This document shows positions 47,599 to 58,424 of a stretch of DNA of 64,000 nucleotides, piece after piece. The stretch's first letter is position 1. Every line of letters starts with the position of its first letter. A model generated the notes under the pieces. The model saw only the letters and a program-made list of their open reading frames with translations. It ran no database searches and was not told where the DNA came from. This DNA is from Streptococcus moroccensis (GTDB taxonomy: Bacteria; Bacillota; Bacilli; Lactobacillales; Streptococcaceae): contig NZ_JAUSTM010000011.1 in the NCBI RefSeq assembly GCF_030812835.1, positions 1 to 64,000 of the forward strand, read 5' to 3'. Made by a program: the position numbers and the translations under genes.

Positions 47599-50427
47599 AT
47601 GCAGGATAAGATTGTTATTCATGGGGCGCGTGCCCATAATTTAAAAAATATTGATGTGGAAATTCCAAGGGACAAGCTAGTCGTGGTCACTGGTTTGTCA
47701 GGCTCTGGAAAATCAAGTCTGGCCTTTGATACCCTCTACGCAGAAGGGCAGCGCCGCTATGTGGAAAGCTTGTCTGCCTATGCCAGACAGTTTTTAGGAA
47801 ATATGGATAAGCCAGATGTGGATAGTATTGATGGCCTGTCCCCAGCCATTTCCATCGACCAAAAGACTACCTCTAAAAACCCACGGTCGACTGTCGGGAC
47901 AGCGACGGAGATTAACGACTATCTGCGCTTGCTTTATGCCCGTATCGGTGTGCCCTACTGTATCAATGGGCACGGAGCCATTTCAGCAACCTCTGTTGAG
48001 CAGATTGTGGATCAGATTTTGGAGTTACCTGAGCGCCAGCGCCTGCAAATTCTAGCGCCTGTGGTGCGCCGCAAGAAAGGCCAGCACAAAAACATGCTGG
48101 AGAAAATCCAAAAAGATGGCTACGTGCGGGTTCGCATCGATGGTGAGGTTCATGATGTCACAGAAGCTCCAGAGTTGGCTAAAAATTTCACCCACAACAT
48201 TGAGGTTGTGATCGACCGGATTGTTATCAAAGAGGGCATCAGAAGCCGTCTCTTTGACTCGGTTGAGGCTGCTCTTCGGATTGCAGATGGTTATGTCATC
48301 ATTGATACCATGGATGGGGAGGAACTCTTGTTCTCCGAGCACTATGCTTGCCCTGTTTGTGGCTTTACGGTGCCAGAGTTGGAGCCTCGACTCTTCTCTT
48401 TCAATGCGCCTTTTGGCTCCTGCAGCGACTGTGACGGTCTTGGGAGCAAGCTTGAGGTCGATGTGGACTTGGTTGTGCCTGATGCTGAGTTGACTCTCCG
48501 TGAGGGGGCACTCGTGCCTTGGAACCCTATTTCGTCAAATTACTACCCGCAAATGCTGGAACAGGCCATGGCGACGTTTGGGATTGACATGGACACGCCT
48601 TTTAAAGACCTGGATAAGGCTAGTCAGGACCTAATTTTGCATGGTTCAAAAGGTGAACTTTTCCATTTCCATTATGAAAATGAATTTGGTGGCGTCAGGG
48701 ACATTGACATTCCTTTTGAGGGTGTTCTGACCAATATCATGCGCCGCTACCGCGAGACCAATAGTGATTTCACCAGAGGTCAGATGCGCCTTTACATGAA
48801 TGAGCTGACCTGTGCGACCTGCCAGGGCTATCGCCTCAACGATCAGGCCCTGTCTATCAAGATTGGTGGGCAGGATGGCCTGCATATTGGGGCCTTGTCT
48901 GATCTGTCGATTGCGGATCACTTGGCTTTGGTGTCTGACCTGCAATTGTCCGCCAATGAAGCTACTATCGCAAAACCTATCTTGAAAGAAATCACGGATC
49001 GCTTGACCTTCCTAAACAATGTCGGGCTCAATTACCTGACCTTATCAAGGGCTGCAGGAACCCTATCGGGAGGTGAGAGCCAGCGGATTCGTCTAGCGAC
49101 ACAAATTGGATCAAACCTGTCTGGTGTCCTTTATATCCTTGATGAACCGTCCATCGGCCTTCATCAGCGGGATAACGACCGCTTGATTGACTCCTTGAAA
49201 AAAATGCGGGACTTGGGTAACACCCTGATCGTGGTTGAGCATGATGAAGACACCATGATGGCAGCGGACTACTTGATTGATATTGGCCCAGGTGCAGGGA
49301 AGTTTGGTGGCGAGATTGTCGCTGCCGGAACTCCAAAACAAGTTGCTAAAAATAAAAAATCCATTACAGGCCAATACCTATCTGGCAAACGCCAGATTGA
49401 GGTACCTCTAGAAAGACGCGCAGGCAACGGACGCTTTATCCGTGTGACGGGAGCGACAGAGCATAACCTCCAAAATGTGACAGCTACCTTCCCTCTTGGG
49501 AAATTTATCGCTGTTACTGGTGTTTCAGGCTCAGGTAAGTCGACCTTGGTCAACAGCATTCTTAAAAAAGGCATTGCCCAAAAACTCAATCGCAATTCAG
49601 CCAAACCAGGGAAGCATAAAAAGATTGAAGGGATCGAGCACATTGACCGCTTGATTGACATTGATCAAAGCCCAATCGGTCGGACACCGCGGTCAAACCC
49701 AGCTACCTATACCGGTGTTTTTGATGATATTCGCGATCTCTTTGCCAAGACCAATGAGGCCAAGGTCCGTGGTTATAAGAAGGGCCGGTTCTCCTTTAAC
49801 GTTAAGGGCGGCCGCTGTGAAGCCTGCTCAGGAGACGGGATTATCAAGATTGAGATGCACTTCTTGCCGGATGTCTTTGTACCTTGTGAAGTTTGTCATG
49901 GCCGGCGCTACAACAGTGAAACCCTTGAGGTTCACTATAAGGAAAAGAATATCTCAGAAGTTCTGGATATGACCGTTAACGATGCGGTTGAGTTCTTCCA
50001 ACACATTCCCAAGATTGCTCGCAAACTCCAGACCATTCAGGATGTCGGTCTAGGTTATGTCAGTCTTGGCCAGCCAGCAACGACGTTATCAGGAGGAGAG
50101 GCCCAACGGATGAAACTGGCTTCAGAACTCCACAAACGCTCAACGGGCAAGTCCTTCTATATTTTAGACGAGCCGACAACGGGCCTTCACACAGAGGACA
50201 TTGCCCGCTTGCTTAAGGTTCTGGAACGTTTTGTGGATGATGGCAATACAGTTCTGGTCATCGAACATAATCTGGACGTGATTAAGACAGCAGATCATAT
50301 CATTGACCTCGGTCCTGAGGGCGGTATCGGAGGCGGACAGATCATAGCGACAGGCACCCCAGAAGACGTCGCGGCAAACGAGGCCAGCTTTACCGGTCAA
50401 TACCTGAAGGCCAAGCTAAATCATTAA
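47599..50427 (+). CDS. uvrA: Excinuclease ABC subunit A
   Basis: The damage-recognition ATPase of nucleotide excision repair, 942 residues. Two ABC modules: Walker [10 protein letters not shown] near residue 32 and GVSGSGKST near 640; signatures [12 protein letters not shown] and [12 protein letters not shown]. Zinc-finger cysteines occur as CPVCGF and CSDC, and as CEAC and CEVC. Length is normal. Monocistronic; a poor hairpin only lies between opuABC and this gene. Start supported by GAAAGAGG upstream. Confidence 0.97.
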   Translation: MQDKIVIHGARAHNLKNIDVEIPRDKLVVVTGLSGSGKSSLAFDTLYAEGQRRYVESLSAYARQFLGNMDKPDVDSIDGLSPAISIDQKTTSKNPRSTVGTATEINDYLRLLYARIGVPYCINGHGAISATSVEQIVDQILELPERQRLQILAPVVRRKKGQHKNMLEKIQKDGYVRVRIDGEVHDVTEAPELAKNFTHNIEVVIDRIVIKEGIRSRLFDSVEAALRIADGYVIIDTMDGEELLFSEHYACPVCGFTVPELEPRLFSFNAPFGSCSDCDGLGSKLEVDVDLVVPDAELTLREGALVPWNPISSNYYPQMLEQAMATFGIDMDTPFKDLDKASQDLILHGSKGELFHFHYENEFGGVRDIDIPFEGVLTNIMRRYRETNSDFTRGQMRLYMNELTCATCQGYRLNDQALSIKIGGQDGLHIGALSDLSIADHLALVSDLQLSANEATIAKPILKEITDRLTFLNNVGLNYLTLSRAAGTLSGGESQRIRLATQIGSNLSGVLYILDEPSIGLHQRDNDRLIDSLKKMRDLGNTLIVVEHDEDTMMAADYLIDIGPGAGKFGGEIVAAGTPKQVAKNKKSITGQYLSGKRQIEVPLERRAGNGRFIRVTGATEHNLQNVTATFPLGKFIAVTGVSGSGKSTLVNSILKKGIAQKLNRNSAKPGKHKKIEGIEHIDRLIDIDQSPIGRTPRSNPATYTGVFDDIRDLFAKTNEAKVRGYKKGRFSFNVKGGRCEACSGDGIIKIEMHFLPDVFVPCEVCHGRRYNSETLEVHYKEKNISEVLDMTVNDAVEFFQHIPKIARKLQTIQDVGLGYVSLGQPATTLSGGEAQRMKLASELHKRSTGKSFYILDEPTTGLHTEDIARLLKVLERFVDDGNTVLVIEHNLDVIKTADHIIDLGPEGGIGGGQIIATGTPEDVAANEASFTGQYLKAKLNH

Positions 50428-50509
50428 GATGGAATCAATTTAATAAACAAACTGAAGGATTAGCTGATACTGTAAGCCTCACTTAGGTCATTTCCTAAGT
50501 TTTCGGGTT

Positions 50510-50533
50510 AACCAGTTTTAGCTGGTTTTTCTC
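50510..50533 (+). terminator. Terminator after uvrA
   Basis: AACCAG, loop TTTTA, GCTGGTT then TTTCTC. Another small hairpin CTTAGG/CCTAAG lies just upstream (50482-50499). Confidence 0.65.
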
Positions 50534-50579
50534 TCCCTTTTCATGATAAAATAGGTCTATCGATTATAAGGAGACTGTT

Positions 50580-51653
50580 ATGACCAATTATTTAAAGCAA
50601 CGATTGGCTCGGTTTGATGCGGCATTGGAAGCTTCAGGGGTTGATGCTGTTCTCGTGACCAATCTAACTAATATTTACTACTTGACTGGTTTTCATGGAA
50701 CCAATGCGACGATTTTAATAAGCGACAAACGCCGCCTCTTTGTCACGGATGCGCGTTATATCGCCATGGCGAGAGAAGTGGTTCAGGGCTTTGACATCAT
50801 TGATCATCGCGATGCTCTGGGTGAGATTGCTAAGGCTATTGCTGGTGATGGCTTAGAGACCATTGGTTTTGAAAATGACGTGACGTTTGGCTTTTACCAA
50901 CAATTGGCGCGTGTCTTTGAAGGCTATCAGTTGGAGCCTTTGGCTAACTTTGTCGAGCAATTGCGTCTCATTAAGGATGCCTCTGAGATTGCGACCATCA
51001 AACAAGCCTGCTCGATTTCCGATAAGGCTTTCTTGGATGTCTTGGACTTTATTAAGCCAGGAAAAACGACGGAATTAGAGGTGGCAACCTTCCTCGATTT
51101 TCGCATGCGAGAGTACGGAGCATCAGGGATTTCCTTTGACACCATTGCAGCATCAGGATACCGCTCTGCCATGCCCCACGGTCGAGCCAGTGACAAGCTG
51201 ATTCTAGCAGGGGAGTCTTTGACCTTGGATTTTGGCTGTTACTACAACCATTATGTGAGCGACATGACGCGGACCATTCATGTCGGGCATGTGACCGATG
51301 AAGAGCGGGAAATTTATGACATCGTCCTAAGAGCGAATCAAGCCTTGATTGAAAAAGCTAGGGCAGGACTGACCTTTACCGATGTTGATGGGATTCCACG
51401 AAAGGTCATTGAAGAAGCTGGCTACGGTCCTTATTTCACCCATGGGATTGGGCACGGAATAGGCCTTGATGTGCACGAAGAACCCTTCTTTAGAAAGACT
51501 GATGAAGTGCTCGAGGCAGGTATGGTCATTACGGATGAGCCAGGTATTTACCTAGAGGGCAAATACGGCCTGCGCATCGAAGATGATCTCCTGATTACTG
51601 AAACAGGTTGTGAGATTTTGACCCATGCGCCAAAAGAGTTAATCGTGATTTAA
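50580..51653 (+). CDS. M24-family Xaa-Pro peptidase
   Basis: A 357-residue creatinase-fold metallopeptidase that removes residues next to proline (aminopeptidase P or prolidase type). Metal ligands appear in order: LDFGCYYNHYVSDMTRT (two Asp), HGIGHGIG (His), ITDEPGIY (Glu) and GLRIEDDLL (Glu). The N-terminal creatinase domain is complete. Placement directly before efp is common in streptococci. AAGGAGA precedes the ATG. Confidence 0.92.
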   Translation: MTNYLKQRLARFDAALEASGVDAVLVTNLTNIYYLTGFHGTNATILISDKRRLFVTDARYIAMAREVVQGFDIIDHRDALGEIAKAIAGDGLETIGFENDVTFGFYQQLARVFEGYQLEPLANFVEQLRLIKDASEIATIKQACSISDKAFLDVLDFIKPGKTTELEVATFLDFRMREYGASGISFDTIAASGYRSAMPHGRASDKLILAGESLTLDFGCYYNHYVSDMTRTIHVGHVTDEEREIYDIVLRANQALIEKARAGLTFTDVDGIPRKVIEEAGYGPYFTHGIGHGIGLDVHEEPFFRKTDEVLEAGMVITDEPGIYLEGKYGLRIEDDLLITETGCEILTHAPKELIVI

Positions 51654-51654
51654 G

Positions 51655-51685
51655 AGAAGCATCCGAAAGGGTGCTTTTCGTTTTT
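51655..51685 (+). terminator. Terminator of the M24 peptidase gene
   Basis: AGAAGCATCC, loop GAAA, GGGTGCTTTT, then CGTTTTT. Confidence 0.75.
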
Positions 51686-51799
51686 ACGTGAGACCAGCCC
51701 CAGTCGAACGATCAGGCCTTAGAGAAGAAAACATTTGAGAAAGCCCGTGGTTTATGGTAAAATAGACCGAATAATATTTTTTGAAGAGGTAAAACACTA

Positions 51800-52360
51800 A
51801 TGGTAGATGCAAGTAAATTAAGAGCTGGTATGACGTTCACAACAGATGAAGGTCGTCTGTTGCGTGTCTTGGAAGCTAGCCATCACAAACCAGGTAAAGG
51901 AAACACCATCATGCGTATGAAACTCCGTGATGTGCGTACAGGTTCAACATTTGACACGACCTACCGTCCAGACGAAAAATTTGATCAAGCCATCATTGAA
52001 ACACGTCCTGCGACTTATCTTTACCAAATGGATGATACAGCTTTCTTCATGGACACAGAGTCTTACGAACAATATGAAATTCCAGTAGTTAACGTGGAAG
52101 ATGAATTGAAATATATCTTAGAAAACACAGAAGTTAAAATTCAATTCTACGGGACAGAAGTGATTGGTGTGACCGTTCCGACAACTGTTGAATTGACCGT
52201 TGTCGACACACAACCATCTATTAAAGGTGCTACTGTCACAGGTTCTGGTAAGCCAGCAACTCTTGAAACAGGGCTTGTCGTTAACGTGCCAGACTTCATC
52301 GAAGTTGGTCAAAAATTGATTGTCAATACAGCAGAAGGCACATACGTATCTCGCGCTTAA
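51800..52360 (+). CDS. efp: Elongation factor P
   Basis: Rescues ribosomes stalled at polyproline, 186 residues. Domain I loop HHKPGKGN carries a lysine (Lys33) at the site modified in other EF-Ps. Three beta domains are present, with the C-terminal motif [23 protein letters not shown] typical. AGAGG precedes the start. Confidence 0.97.
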   Translation: MVDASKLRAGMTFTTDEGRLLRVLEASHHKPGKGNTIMRMKLRDVRTGSTFDTTYRPDEKFDQAIIETRPATYLYQMDDTAFFMDTESYEQYEIPVVNVEDELKYILENTEVKIQFYGTEVIGVTVPTTVELTVVDTQPSIKGATVTGSGKPATLETGLVVNVPDFIEVGQKLIVNTAEGTYVSRA

Positions 52361-52363
52361 CAT

Positions 52364-52385
52364 AGGATACAAAGCCCGTTAAGAA
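52364..52385 (-). repeat. Copy of the dispersed repeat also found at 15.7 kb
   Basis: AGGATACAAAGCCCGTTAAG plus AA is the exact inverse of 15706-15727 inside the 116-bp tandem units. ACTAATAGG follows (52385-52393), inverse to CCTATTAGT at 15408. It lies between efp and the Gls24-type gene. Confidence 0.8.
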
Positions 52386-52462
52386 CTAATAGGTTGTGGC
52401 CATAGGAAAGTGTCATAGGCGTACAGCTAGTTCTAACTTCTAGAAATAGAAAGGAAATCACG

Positions 52463-52846
52463 ATGGAAAACTTAGGTGATATCGTTATTGCACCGCGTGT
52501 GCTGGAAGTGATAACCGGAATCGCTGCAGCTAAAGTAGACGGTGTGTATGCACTTCGGAATAAGGCTGTTTCAGATGGTTTGGTAAAGACGAATAAAGGT
52601 CGCGGTGTATATTTACATACTGATGAAGAGGGAAATATTACTGCTGATATCTATGTCTATATGCAGTATGGTGTGAGCGTGCCTTCTGTGGCGATGGAAA
52701 TTCAAAAAGCGGTTAGATCGGCTGTCTTAAATTATGCAGATGTTGAAATCGCAGAAGCCAATATCCATGTTATTGGTATTGCATCCGATAAAACACCAAA
52801 ACCTGATTTGAAAGATTTGTTTAACGAGGACTTCCTTGATGACTAA
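52463..52846 (+). CDS. Asp23/Gls24-family (YqhY-like) protein
   Basis: A 127-residue protein with the Asp23 pattern IAPRVLEVITGIAAAKVDGVYAL and VNAYVYMQYG-like VYMQYGVSVPSVAMEIQ. YqhY-type members sit between efp and nusB in Firmicutes and are linked to acetyl-CoA carboxylase control or envelope stress. It overlaps nusB by eight bases. Confidence 0.92.
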   Translation: MENLGDIVIAPRVLEVITGIAAAKVDGVYALRNKAVSDGLVKTNKGRGVYLHTDEEGNITADIYVYMQYGVSVPSVAMEIQKAVRSAVLNYADVEIAEANIHVIGIASDKTPKPDLKDLFNEDFLDD

Positions 52847-53276
52847 ATCTTTCACGCGTCGTCAGTTACGAGAACAAGCATTTCAGGCGTTATTAGCCAT
52901 AGATTTTGGAGCAGAGCCATTGGATGCTGCACGTTTTGCACATGTCCATAGCAATGATGATCTTGATGCGCAAGGGGATTCTTTAGAACTGCCAATCTTT
53001 TTGCTTAATCTTGTTCAGGGGGTTACACAACAGCAGTCCGAACTGGATAATCTTTTAACAGGGAAGCTGAAAGCTGGATGGACTATGGATCGTTTAACCA
53101 TGGTTGACAAAACAATTCTCCGTCTGGGTCTCTTTGAAATAATCTTTTTTGAAGAAACGCCTGCTAAAGTCGCAGTCAATGAAGCCGTAGAGCTGGCTAA
53201 GGCCTTTTCAGATCCGCAGTCAGCGCGGTTTATCAATGGCGTTTTAACTCAGTTTGTTACTGAAGAAACAGAATAA
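52839..53276 (+). CDS. nusB: Transcription antitermination factor NusB
   Basis: A 145-residue all-helical NusB, which with S10 acts in rRNA antitermination. FTRRQLREQAFQALLAID and LRLGLFEIIFFEETPAKVAVNEAVELAK plus RFINGVL are the family signatures. ATG 52839 follows GAGGA within the upstream gene; a TTG one codon earlier is less likely. Confidence 0.95.
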   Translation: MTKSFTRRQLREQAFQALLAIDFGAEPLDAARFAHVHSNDDLDAQGDSLELPIFLLNLVQGVTQQQSELDNLLTGKLKAGWTMDRLTMVDKTILRLGLFEIIFFEETPAKVAVNEAVELAKAFSDPQSARFINGVLTQFVTEETE

Positions 53277-53281
53277 CACTA

Positions 53282-53310
53282 AAGGAGCTGGACATTTAGT
53301 CCAGCTCCTT
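53282..53310. terminator. Hairpin between nusB and the amino-acid transporter
   Basis: AAGGAGCTGGAC pairs perfectly with GTCCAGCTCCTT. There is no strong T-run on either side, so it may terminate weakly for both convergent transcripts. Confidence 0.6.
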
Positions 53311-53387
53311 AAAAGTATCGAATGATAATAGTGAAGAGTAAAAGGTCTAGGATCATTTCAGACGAGACACCTTTGCTCTTTTTTAGT

Positions 53388-54128
53388 TTACCCCAAAAAC
53401 CGTTGTAAGAATTCTTTGGTGCGCTCTTGCCTTGGGTTTTCAAACAGTTGTTGAGGAGTGCCTTCTTCAGCGATCACTCCTTTATCCATGAAAATGACAC
53501 GGTCGGAAACATCTCTAGCAAATTCCATTTCGTGGGTCACGATAATCATGGTTAAGCCAGATTGGGCTAAATCTTTCATGGTTTTCAACACTTCACCGAC
53601 CATCTCTGGATCAAGGGCTGACGTTGGTTCGTCAAAAAGCATGGCTTCTGGATTGACAGAGAGGGCTCTAGCAATAGCGACCCGTTGTTTTTGGCCTCCC
53701 GAGAGTTGACTAGGTTTGGCTTGCCAGTATTGTTGACCAAGACCCACTTTCTCCAAATTGTCTTTAGCAATGGTTTCAGCTTCTGCTCGGTCTCTTTTAA
53801 GGACAGTCGTCTGAGCAACGACGGCATTTTCCAAAACATTAAGGTTGTTAAAGAGATTAAACGACTGGAAAACCATTCCCATTTTTTCCCGATAAGCTGT
53901 TAAATTAAAGTTTTTTTCCAAGACATTTTCACCGTGGAAAAGGATTTCTCCTGCACTCGGGTCCTCTAGTAGATTGATGGAGCGTAATAGGGTGGATTTT
54001 CCCGATCCTGATGAGCCAATGATCGAAATGACTTCTCCTTTATGAACAGTCATGGAGATATCTTTTAAGACCTCATTTTGGCCGAAGGATTTTTTTAAGT
54101 GTTTGATTTCTAAAATAGGACTAGACAT
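53388..54128 (-). CDS. Polar amino-acid ABC transporter ATP-binding protein
   Basis: A 246-residue ATPase (GlnQ/HisP type): Walker [10 protein letters not shown], signature [15 protein letters not shown], Walker [13 protein letters not shown], switch His in VTHEMEFA. The start at 54128 follows AGGAGG and overlaps the upstream gene's stop by eight bases. Partner of the fused binding-permease protein next to it. Confidence 0.95.
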   Translation of the reverse strand: MSSPILEIKHLKKSFGQNEVLKDISMTVHKGEVISIIGSSGSGKSTLLRSINLLEDPSAGEILFHGENVLEKNFNLTAYREKMGMVFQSFNLFNNLNVLENAVVAQTTVLKRDRAEAETIAKDNLEKVGLGQQYWQAKPSQLSGGQKQRVAIARALSVNPEAMLFDEPTSALDPEMVGEVLKTMKDLAQSGLTMIIVTHEMEFARDVSDRVIFMDKGVIAEEGTPQQLFENPRQERTKEFLQRFLG

Positions 54129-55692
54129 GTGGCACCTCCTCGATTTGCATTTGGTTGGCTCCCGTCGTGTAAGTATCCACATCCATCCGTTTTTCAAGAT
54201 AGCGTAAGATGCGGGTTACGGTAAAGGTGAGCACAAAGTAAATAATAGCAATGACACTAAAGGTCTGGAAGTACTGGTAGGTCTGAGTGGCCACGGTATT
54301 TCCTGAGAAATAGAGTTCAACAACGGAAATCACATTCAAAACGGAGGTGTCTTTTATATTGATGACGAATTCATTTCCTGTCGCAGGAAGAATGTTACGA
54401 ATTACCTGAGGCAGGACAATCTTGCCCATGGTTTGCCCATGGGTAAAGCCAAGAGCCGTTGCTGCTTCAAATTGGCCTTTGTCGACTGCAAAGATCCCAC
54501 CGCGGACGATTTCACTCATATAGGCCCCAGTGTTAATGGAAACGATAAAGATGGCCGCAAGTGTTCGGTCGATATTAAGTCCGAAGGCTTGTGCCGTACC
54601 GTAATAAATAACCATGGCTTGTACAATCATCGGAGTACCGCGGAAGACTTCAATATAGACATTGAGCAGCCAACCAAAGAGGGTTTGAAGGCCAGCAAGA
54701 AAACGATTGGAAGCTTTTGGAGCGGTCCGGTAAACACCGATTAAAAGCCCAATGATGGTTCCGATGATGGTACCGACAATAGAAATTAAGAGGGTCATGC
54801 CTGTTCCACGAAGGAGTTGTTGCCAGTTTTTAGTCAAAATAGTGGCCATTTGAGAGAGAAAGGAAGGTGTCTCTTCGCTATCATTTTCTTCCAGTGGCTG
54901 TTTGGTGATCATGTCGTCCATGAGGGCCACTTGTTCATCGGTAGTCATTTTTGAAATGGTTTCGTTAACTTGTACGATGCGAATATCGTCTTTACGCATG
55001 CCGACAGCAATAGCAGCGTCAGATTCTGCCACCTCAAAACCTGGGTCTAATGTCAGCATTTTAAACTTACTGTTCGCAGCTTCAGCTGTCATCGCTTCAG
55101 GGCGTTCAGAGATGTAAGCATCGATGACACCAGCTAGAAGGGCCTGCCGCATTTGCGAAAAGTCTCCCATAGGAGTCTGCATGTTGGCGTCTGTCAACTG
55201 AGTTAAGAGGTTGACGTGCCAAACGCCTTGCTGGGCAGTGACCTTAGCCCCTACAAAATCTTCGATTGAGGTCGCCCCTGCATAATCGCCATCCGATGCG
55301 ACGACGAGGACAGGCTCGCTGGTATAATAACTTTCGGAGAAGGCAATTTCCAGTTTTCGTTCCTCTGTTGGACTCATCCCAGCGACGATCATATCAATTT
55401 TGCCAGAGGTTAAGGCTGGAATGAGACCAGTCCAAGAAGTCTTAACGACCAGAAGCTCTTTATCCATATCTTCGGCAATTTTCTTAGCGATTTGGACGTC
55501 GTAACCGTTGGCATATTGATTGGTTCCTTCGATGGGAACGGCTCCATTGGTGTCATCGTCCTGTGTCCAGTTAAAGGGCGCGTAGGCAGCTTCCATCCCA
55601 ACACGCAAGTAGTTATCCTCTGCCTGAGCAATGCTAACAAAGCTAAAAAGGCTTAGCAAAAGCATGGCCAGGCTTAAAAATGTCTTTTTCAT
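54121..55692 (-). CDS. Amino-acid ABC transporter binding protein-permease fusion
   Basis: A 523-residue fusion: cleavable signal (AQA at 22-24), an SBP_bac_3 binding domain (about 27-270) with [12 protein letters not shown], then a permease (about 290-505) with GTGMTLLIS and the EAA loop [20 protein letters not shown]. GlnP-like proteins with this layout take up glutamine, glutamate or related amino acids; the specificity is not evident. Anchored in the membrane with the binding domain outside. Confidence 0.94.
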   Translation of the reverse strand: MKKTFLSLAMLLLSLFSFVSIAQAEDNYLRVGMEAAYAPFNWTQDDDTNGAVPIEGTNQYANGYDVQIAKKIAEDMDKELLVVKTSWTGLIPALTSGKIDMIVAGMSPTEERKLEIAFSESYYTSEPVLVVASDGDYAGATSIEDFVGAKVTAQQGVWHVNLLTQLTDANMQTPMGDFSQMRQALLAGVIDAYISERPEAMTAEAANSKFKMLTLDPGFEVAESDAAIAVGMRKDDIRIVQVNETISKMTTDEQVALMDDMITKQPLEENDSEETPSFLSQMATILTKNWQQLLRGTGMTLLISIVGTIIGTIIGLLIGVYRTAPKASNRFLAGLQTLFGWLLNVYIEVFRGTPMIVQAMVIYYGTAQAFGLNIDRTLAAIFIVSINTGAYMSEIVRGGIFAVDKGQFEAATALGFTHGQTMGKIVLPQVIRNILPATGNEFVINIKDTSVLNVISVVELYFSGNTVATQTYQYFQTFSVIAIIYFVLTFTVTRILRYLEKRMDVDTYTTGANQMQIEEVPHV

Positions 55693-55763
55693 ATAGACTC
55701 CTCATTAATAATCATTCAGTCTAACATTTTACATAAAATTCTAAAAATTCGCAACTAATTGGA

Positions 55764-55797
55764 TAAAAAAATCACAGACTTTTGCAATCTGTGATTT
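55764..55797 (-). terminator. Terminator of scrB-scrR
   Basis: AAATCACAGA (55769-55778) and TCTGTGATTT (55788-55797); on the minus strand it ends in TTTTTTT. Confidence 0.85.
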
Positions 55798-55813
55798 GGA
55801 AAGATCATTTAAA

Positions 55814-56782
55814 TTAGGCGCTTGTTCCTGCGACAAGGGTAACGGGTAAGATATAATGTTTTTCAGGTAGTTCTTGACCTTGTTCAATGCGCTCAACCAA
55901 GAGATCAACCATCAATTGGGCAATTTCTTTGAGTGGCTGTTTGATGGTGGTTAACTGAGGAAAGTAGTTTTCCATAAAGGCCGTGCCATCATAGCCGACC
56001 AATTTAAGGTCCTGAGGCATAGATAAATCAGCCTCTAAAGCAATTTTCCGTACCAGAATGGCTGTTAGATCATCTGAGGTGAAAATCCCATCTGGTTGAT
56101 ATTTCTTCAAAATGGTTTTGATTTCCATCTCTTTTCGTAGAGCTGAGAAATTAGACGATACATGGATGACTGGAGCATCTGGTAATTGCTCTGTGAAACC
56201 TGCCTGACGCAAGCCAGTAGGGGAGTTAGAATCGTCGTTTCCTGAGATCATGAGTGGTCGTTGACAGCCGGCTTTGATCAGCTGGTTAGCTGCTAATTTC
56301 CCACCCTGTAAGTTATCTGAAGAAACAACTGGGATACTAGGAGAAAGGTTACGGTCAAAAGCAATGATAGGGGCTGATACTCGGTCATAATCGGAAATCC
56401 CTAAATTATGGCTGGAGGAGATGATGCCATCGACTTGATTGGCTTCCAACATTTCCAAATACTCGCGTTCTTTTTCTGGTTCGCTTTGACTGTTGCAGAT
56501 AATGGTTTTGTACCCCCGATCAAAGAGTTCGAGTTCCAAATGCTCGATCAATTCGGCGTAGAAGACGTTGGAAATTTTTGGAAAAATCAATCCGACCAAC
56601 TTGGCCGATTTGCCCTGCAGGCTTCTGGCAAGATTATTGGGTTTGTAGGACAATTCACGCATGGCAGCGTGGACTTTCTGGATAGTTTTATCCGAAAGGT
56701 AGCCCTTGTTATTGATGACCCGTGAAACGGTTGTTGGGCTGACACCAGCTAGGGCAGCAACATCGGTAAGTTTAGCGACCAT
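55814..56782 (-). CDS. scrR: Sucrose operon repressor (LacI family)
   Basis: A 322-residue repressor with helix-turn-helix KLTDVAALAGVSPTTVSRVINNKGYLS and a sugar-binding core ending in a short tail. ISNVFYAELIEHLELELFDRGY and the position behind scrB identify ScrR. It overlaps scrB by 11 bases, so repressor and hydrolase are co-translated. Probable operators lie between scrB and scrA. Confidence 0.94.
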   Translation of the reverse strand: MVAKLTDVAALAGVSPTTVSRVINNKGYLSDKTIQKVHAAMRELSYKPNNLARSLQGKSAKLVGLIFPKISNVFYAELIEHLELELFDRGYKTIICNSQSEPEKEREYLEMLEANQVDGIISSSHNLGISDYDRVSAPIIAFDRNLSPSIPVVSSDNLQGGKLAANQLIKAGCQRPLMISGNDDSNSPTGLRQAGFTEQLPDAPVIHVSSNFSALRKEMEIKTILKKYQPDGIFTSDDLTAILVRKIALEADLSMPQDLKLVGYDGTAFMENYFPQLTTIKQPLKEIAQLMVDLLVERIEQGQELPEKHYILPVTLVAGTSA

Positions 56783-58217
56783 GGTTTAATGTGTAGAAGG
56801 TTCCTTCAGCCTGACCATGTGTCAAACGAATGCCAGTCTGGTCGTCGTTTGGATAGACGCGACCGGAGAAGACCTTCTCTCCTTTATTGATAAAGATTTC
56901 AAAGATAGACTTGTCCATAAAGATAGCAAGCGTAGTGTCTTGGTTGTCAAGGAAACAGCTACGAGTTTGACCAAAGTCTAGGGCGTATTGTTGGCCGGCT
57001 TGGCTACGATCAACAGTAAAGGTTCCTTCTTGAAGGTCGATGGACAGTTTGAGCCCCTTGCCATCCGCATCTGCGCAAAGGACTAGTTCTGTCTGGCTAC
57101 CTTTAGGGATTGTTAACTGCAATTCGTAGACGTTGTCTGTCTCCATTTGAGCAGCGAAAGGTTTCTCGTCTTGACGTAGGCTAGTGATGGCATCAACTGG
57201 GTACTGGTAGAGCTTACCGTCTTGGAGTCTTAACTCCTTAACCAAGGAAAGAGCACCTTGATAGTCGTAATCATCTGTCGGGTATGTAACATCTGGGAGT
57301 CCCAACCAGCTGACAGTGAGGGCACGACCATCAGGGGCATTAAAACCTTGAGTTGCATAGCATTCAAAGCCGTAATCGAGGTTCTGAAGAGCTGAAGGCT
57401 CCAAGATTTCAGCCTTCTCAGGGTCGAAGTCTTGCCCGATTTTATACATATTAGGGTAGATGTTATCGTAGTTTAGAACCGTCTTATCAAGGCCTTGCGG
57501 GCAGTAGAGTAAGACCGGGCGGTTATCTACAAATACAAGATTTGGACACTCCATCATGTAGGCTGTGCGGTCATTGCCAAAGGCCAAGTCACCCACTTCT
57601 TCCCAATTTTTATAGTCGTTATCCACAGCTTTGTAGAGTTTGATGATCCCTTTGTTCTCCAAATCTTGTCCGCCGATGATGGCATAGTACTGGCCGTCAT
57701 AGAGGAAGATTTGTGGGTCACGGAAATGGTCTGTCGTGTCAGCAGGCTGGGTAATGAGAGGCAAGTCAAACTTAACGAGTTTGCCGTCTTTATCCATTAA
57801 AGCGCCATTTTGGTAAGGATGGCGAATCCAGTCCTTGTCACGGACATTTCCTGTGTAGAAGATAAAGAGCTGGTCATCCATCTGCATGGCAGAGCCAGAA
57901 TACATCCCATGAGTATCTAGTGGGTGGTCCGGTTCCAAAACAATGCCGGTTTCTTCAAAGCGAACCAAGTCTTCTGAGGTTGTATGAACCCAAGATTTTA
58001 GACCGTGAGCTGCTCCAAAGGGAAACCATTGGTAAAAGAGCTGCCATTTGCCATCGAAATAGGAAAAACCATTAGGATCGTTTAAGAGGCCACGTTTTGG
58101 TTCGATGTGAAAGTGGCTATGCCACGGGGATTTGGCGACGTTTTCTTCGATTTGTTGAATTTCTTCGGCGTTCCAGTCCTCATAAGGGCGGTAGCGCAGA
58201 CTGCTATCAAAAGCCAT
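56772..58217 (-). CDS. scrB: Sucrose-6-phosphate hydrolase (GH32)
   Basis: A 481-residue cytosolic GH32 enzyme that splits sucrose-6-phosphate into glucose-6-phosphate and fructose. Family motifs are in order: LLNDPNGFSYF (nucleophile Asp), FRDPQIF (transition-state Asp) and ECPNL (acid/base Glu), followed by a C-terminal beta-sandwich. AGGAG precedes the ATG; the leader carries a CCATCA/TGATGG hairpin at 58235-58248. Divergent from scrA. Confidence 0.96.
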   Translation of the reverse strand: MAFDSSLRYRPYEDWNAEEIQQIEENVAKSPWHSHFHIEPKRGLLNDPNGFSYFDGKWQLFYQWFPFGAAHGLKSWVHTTSEDLVRFEETGIVLEPDHPLDTHGMYSGSAMQMDDQLFIFYTGNVRDKDWIRHPYQNGALMDKDGKLVKFDLPLITQPADTTDHFRDPQIFLYDGQYYAIIGGQDLENKGIIKLYKAVDNDYKNWEEVGDLAFGNDRTAYMMECPNLVFVDNRPVLLYCPQGLDKTVLNYDNIYPNMYKIGQDFDPEKAEILEPSALQNLDYGFECYATQGFNAPDGRALTVSWLGLPDVTYPTDDYDYQGALSLVKELRLQDGKLYQYPVDAITSLRQDEKPFAAQMETDNVYELQLTIPKGSQTELVLCADADGKGLKLSIDLQEGTFTVDRSQAGQQYALDFGQTRSCFLDNQDTTLAIFMDKSIFEIFINKGEKVFSGRVYPNDDQTGIRLTHGQAEGTFYTLNHGR

Positions 58218-58265
58218 GATAATACTCCTCTAAGCCATCAAGTGATGGTTTTTTTCTCTTTTATA

Positions 58266-58388
58266 GTAACCGTTTTCCGTCTAAAAATCAACTTCTAACT
58301 GCAAAAATCAATAAATTTATGATAAACGGTTGACATATTTTGAAAAGATGGTAAAATAGAAATCGAAAGAAGATGTAAACCGCTTTCA
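58266..58388. promoter_or_regulatory. scrA/scrB control region with ScrR-type operators
   Basis: scrA promoter TTGACA (58330-58335), 16 bases, TAAAAT (58352-58357). Three similar sequences could bind ScrR: GTAACCGTTTTC (58266-58277), GATAAACGGTTGACA (58321-58335, over the -35) and TGTAAACCGCTTTCA (58374-58388, after the start). The last also resembles a cre site. Confidence 0.75.
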
Positions 58389-58424
58389 AAAAATTATTCT
58401 ATACATTAAGGAGATTCTTTGCAA

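Noticed and set aside
49269-49661. 130-codon frame opposite uvrA
   Set aside because: Shadow of uvrA; composition follows the complementary strand.
58235-58254. Terminator after a + strand gene at 58.2 kb
   Set aside because: CCATCA/TGATGG plus T-run looks like a terminator on the + strand, but no + strand gene precedes it. It is more likely a leader hairpin of scrB or a stop for antisense transcription.
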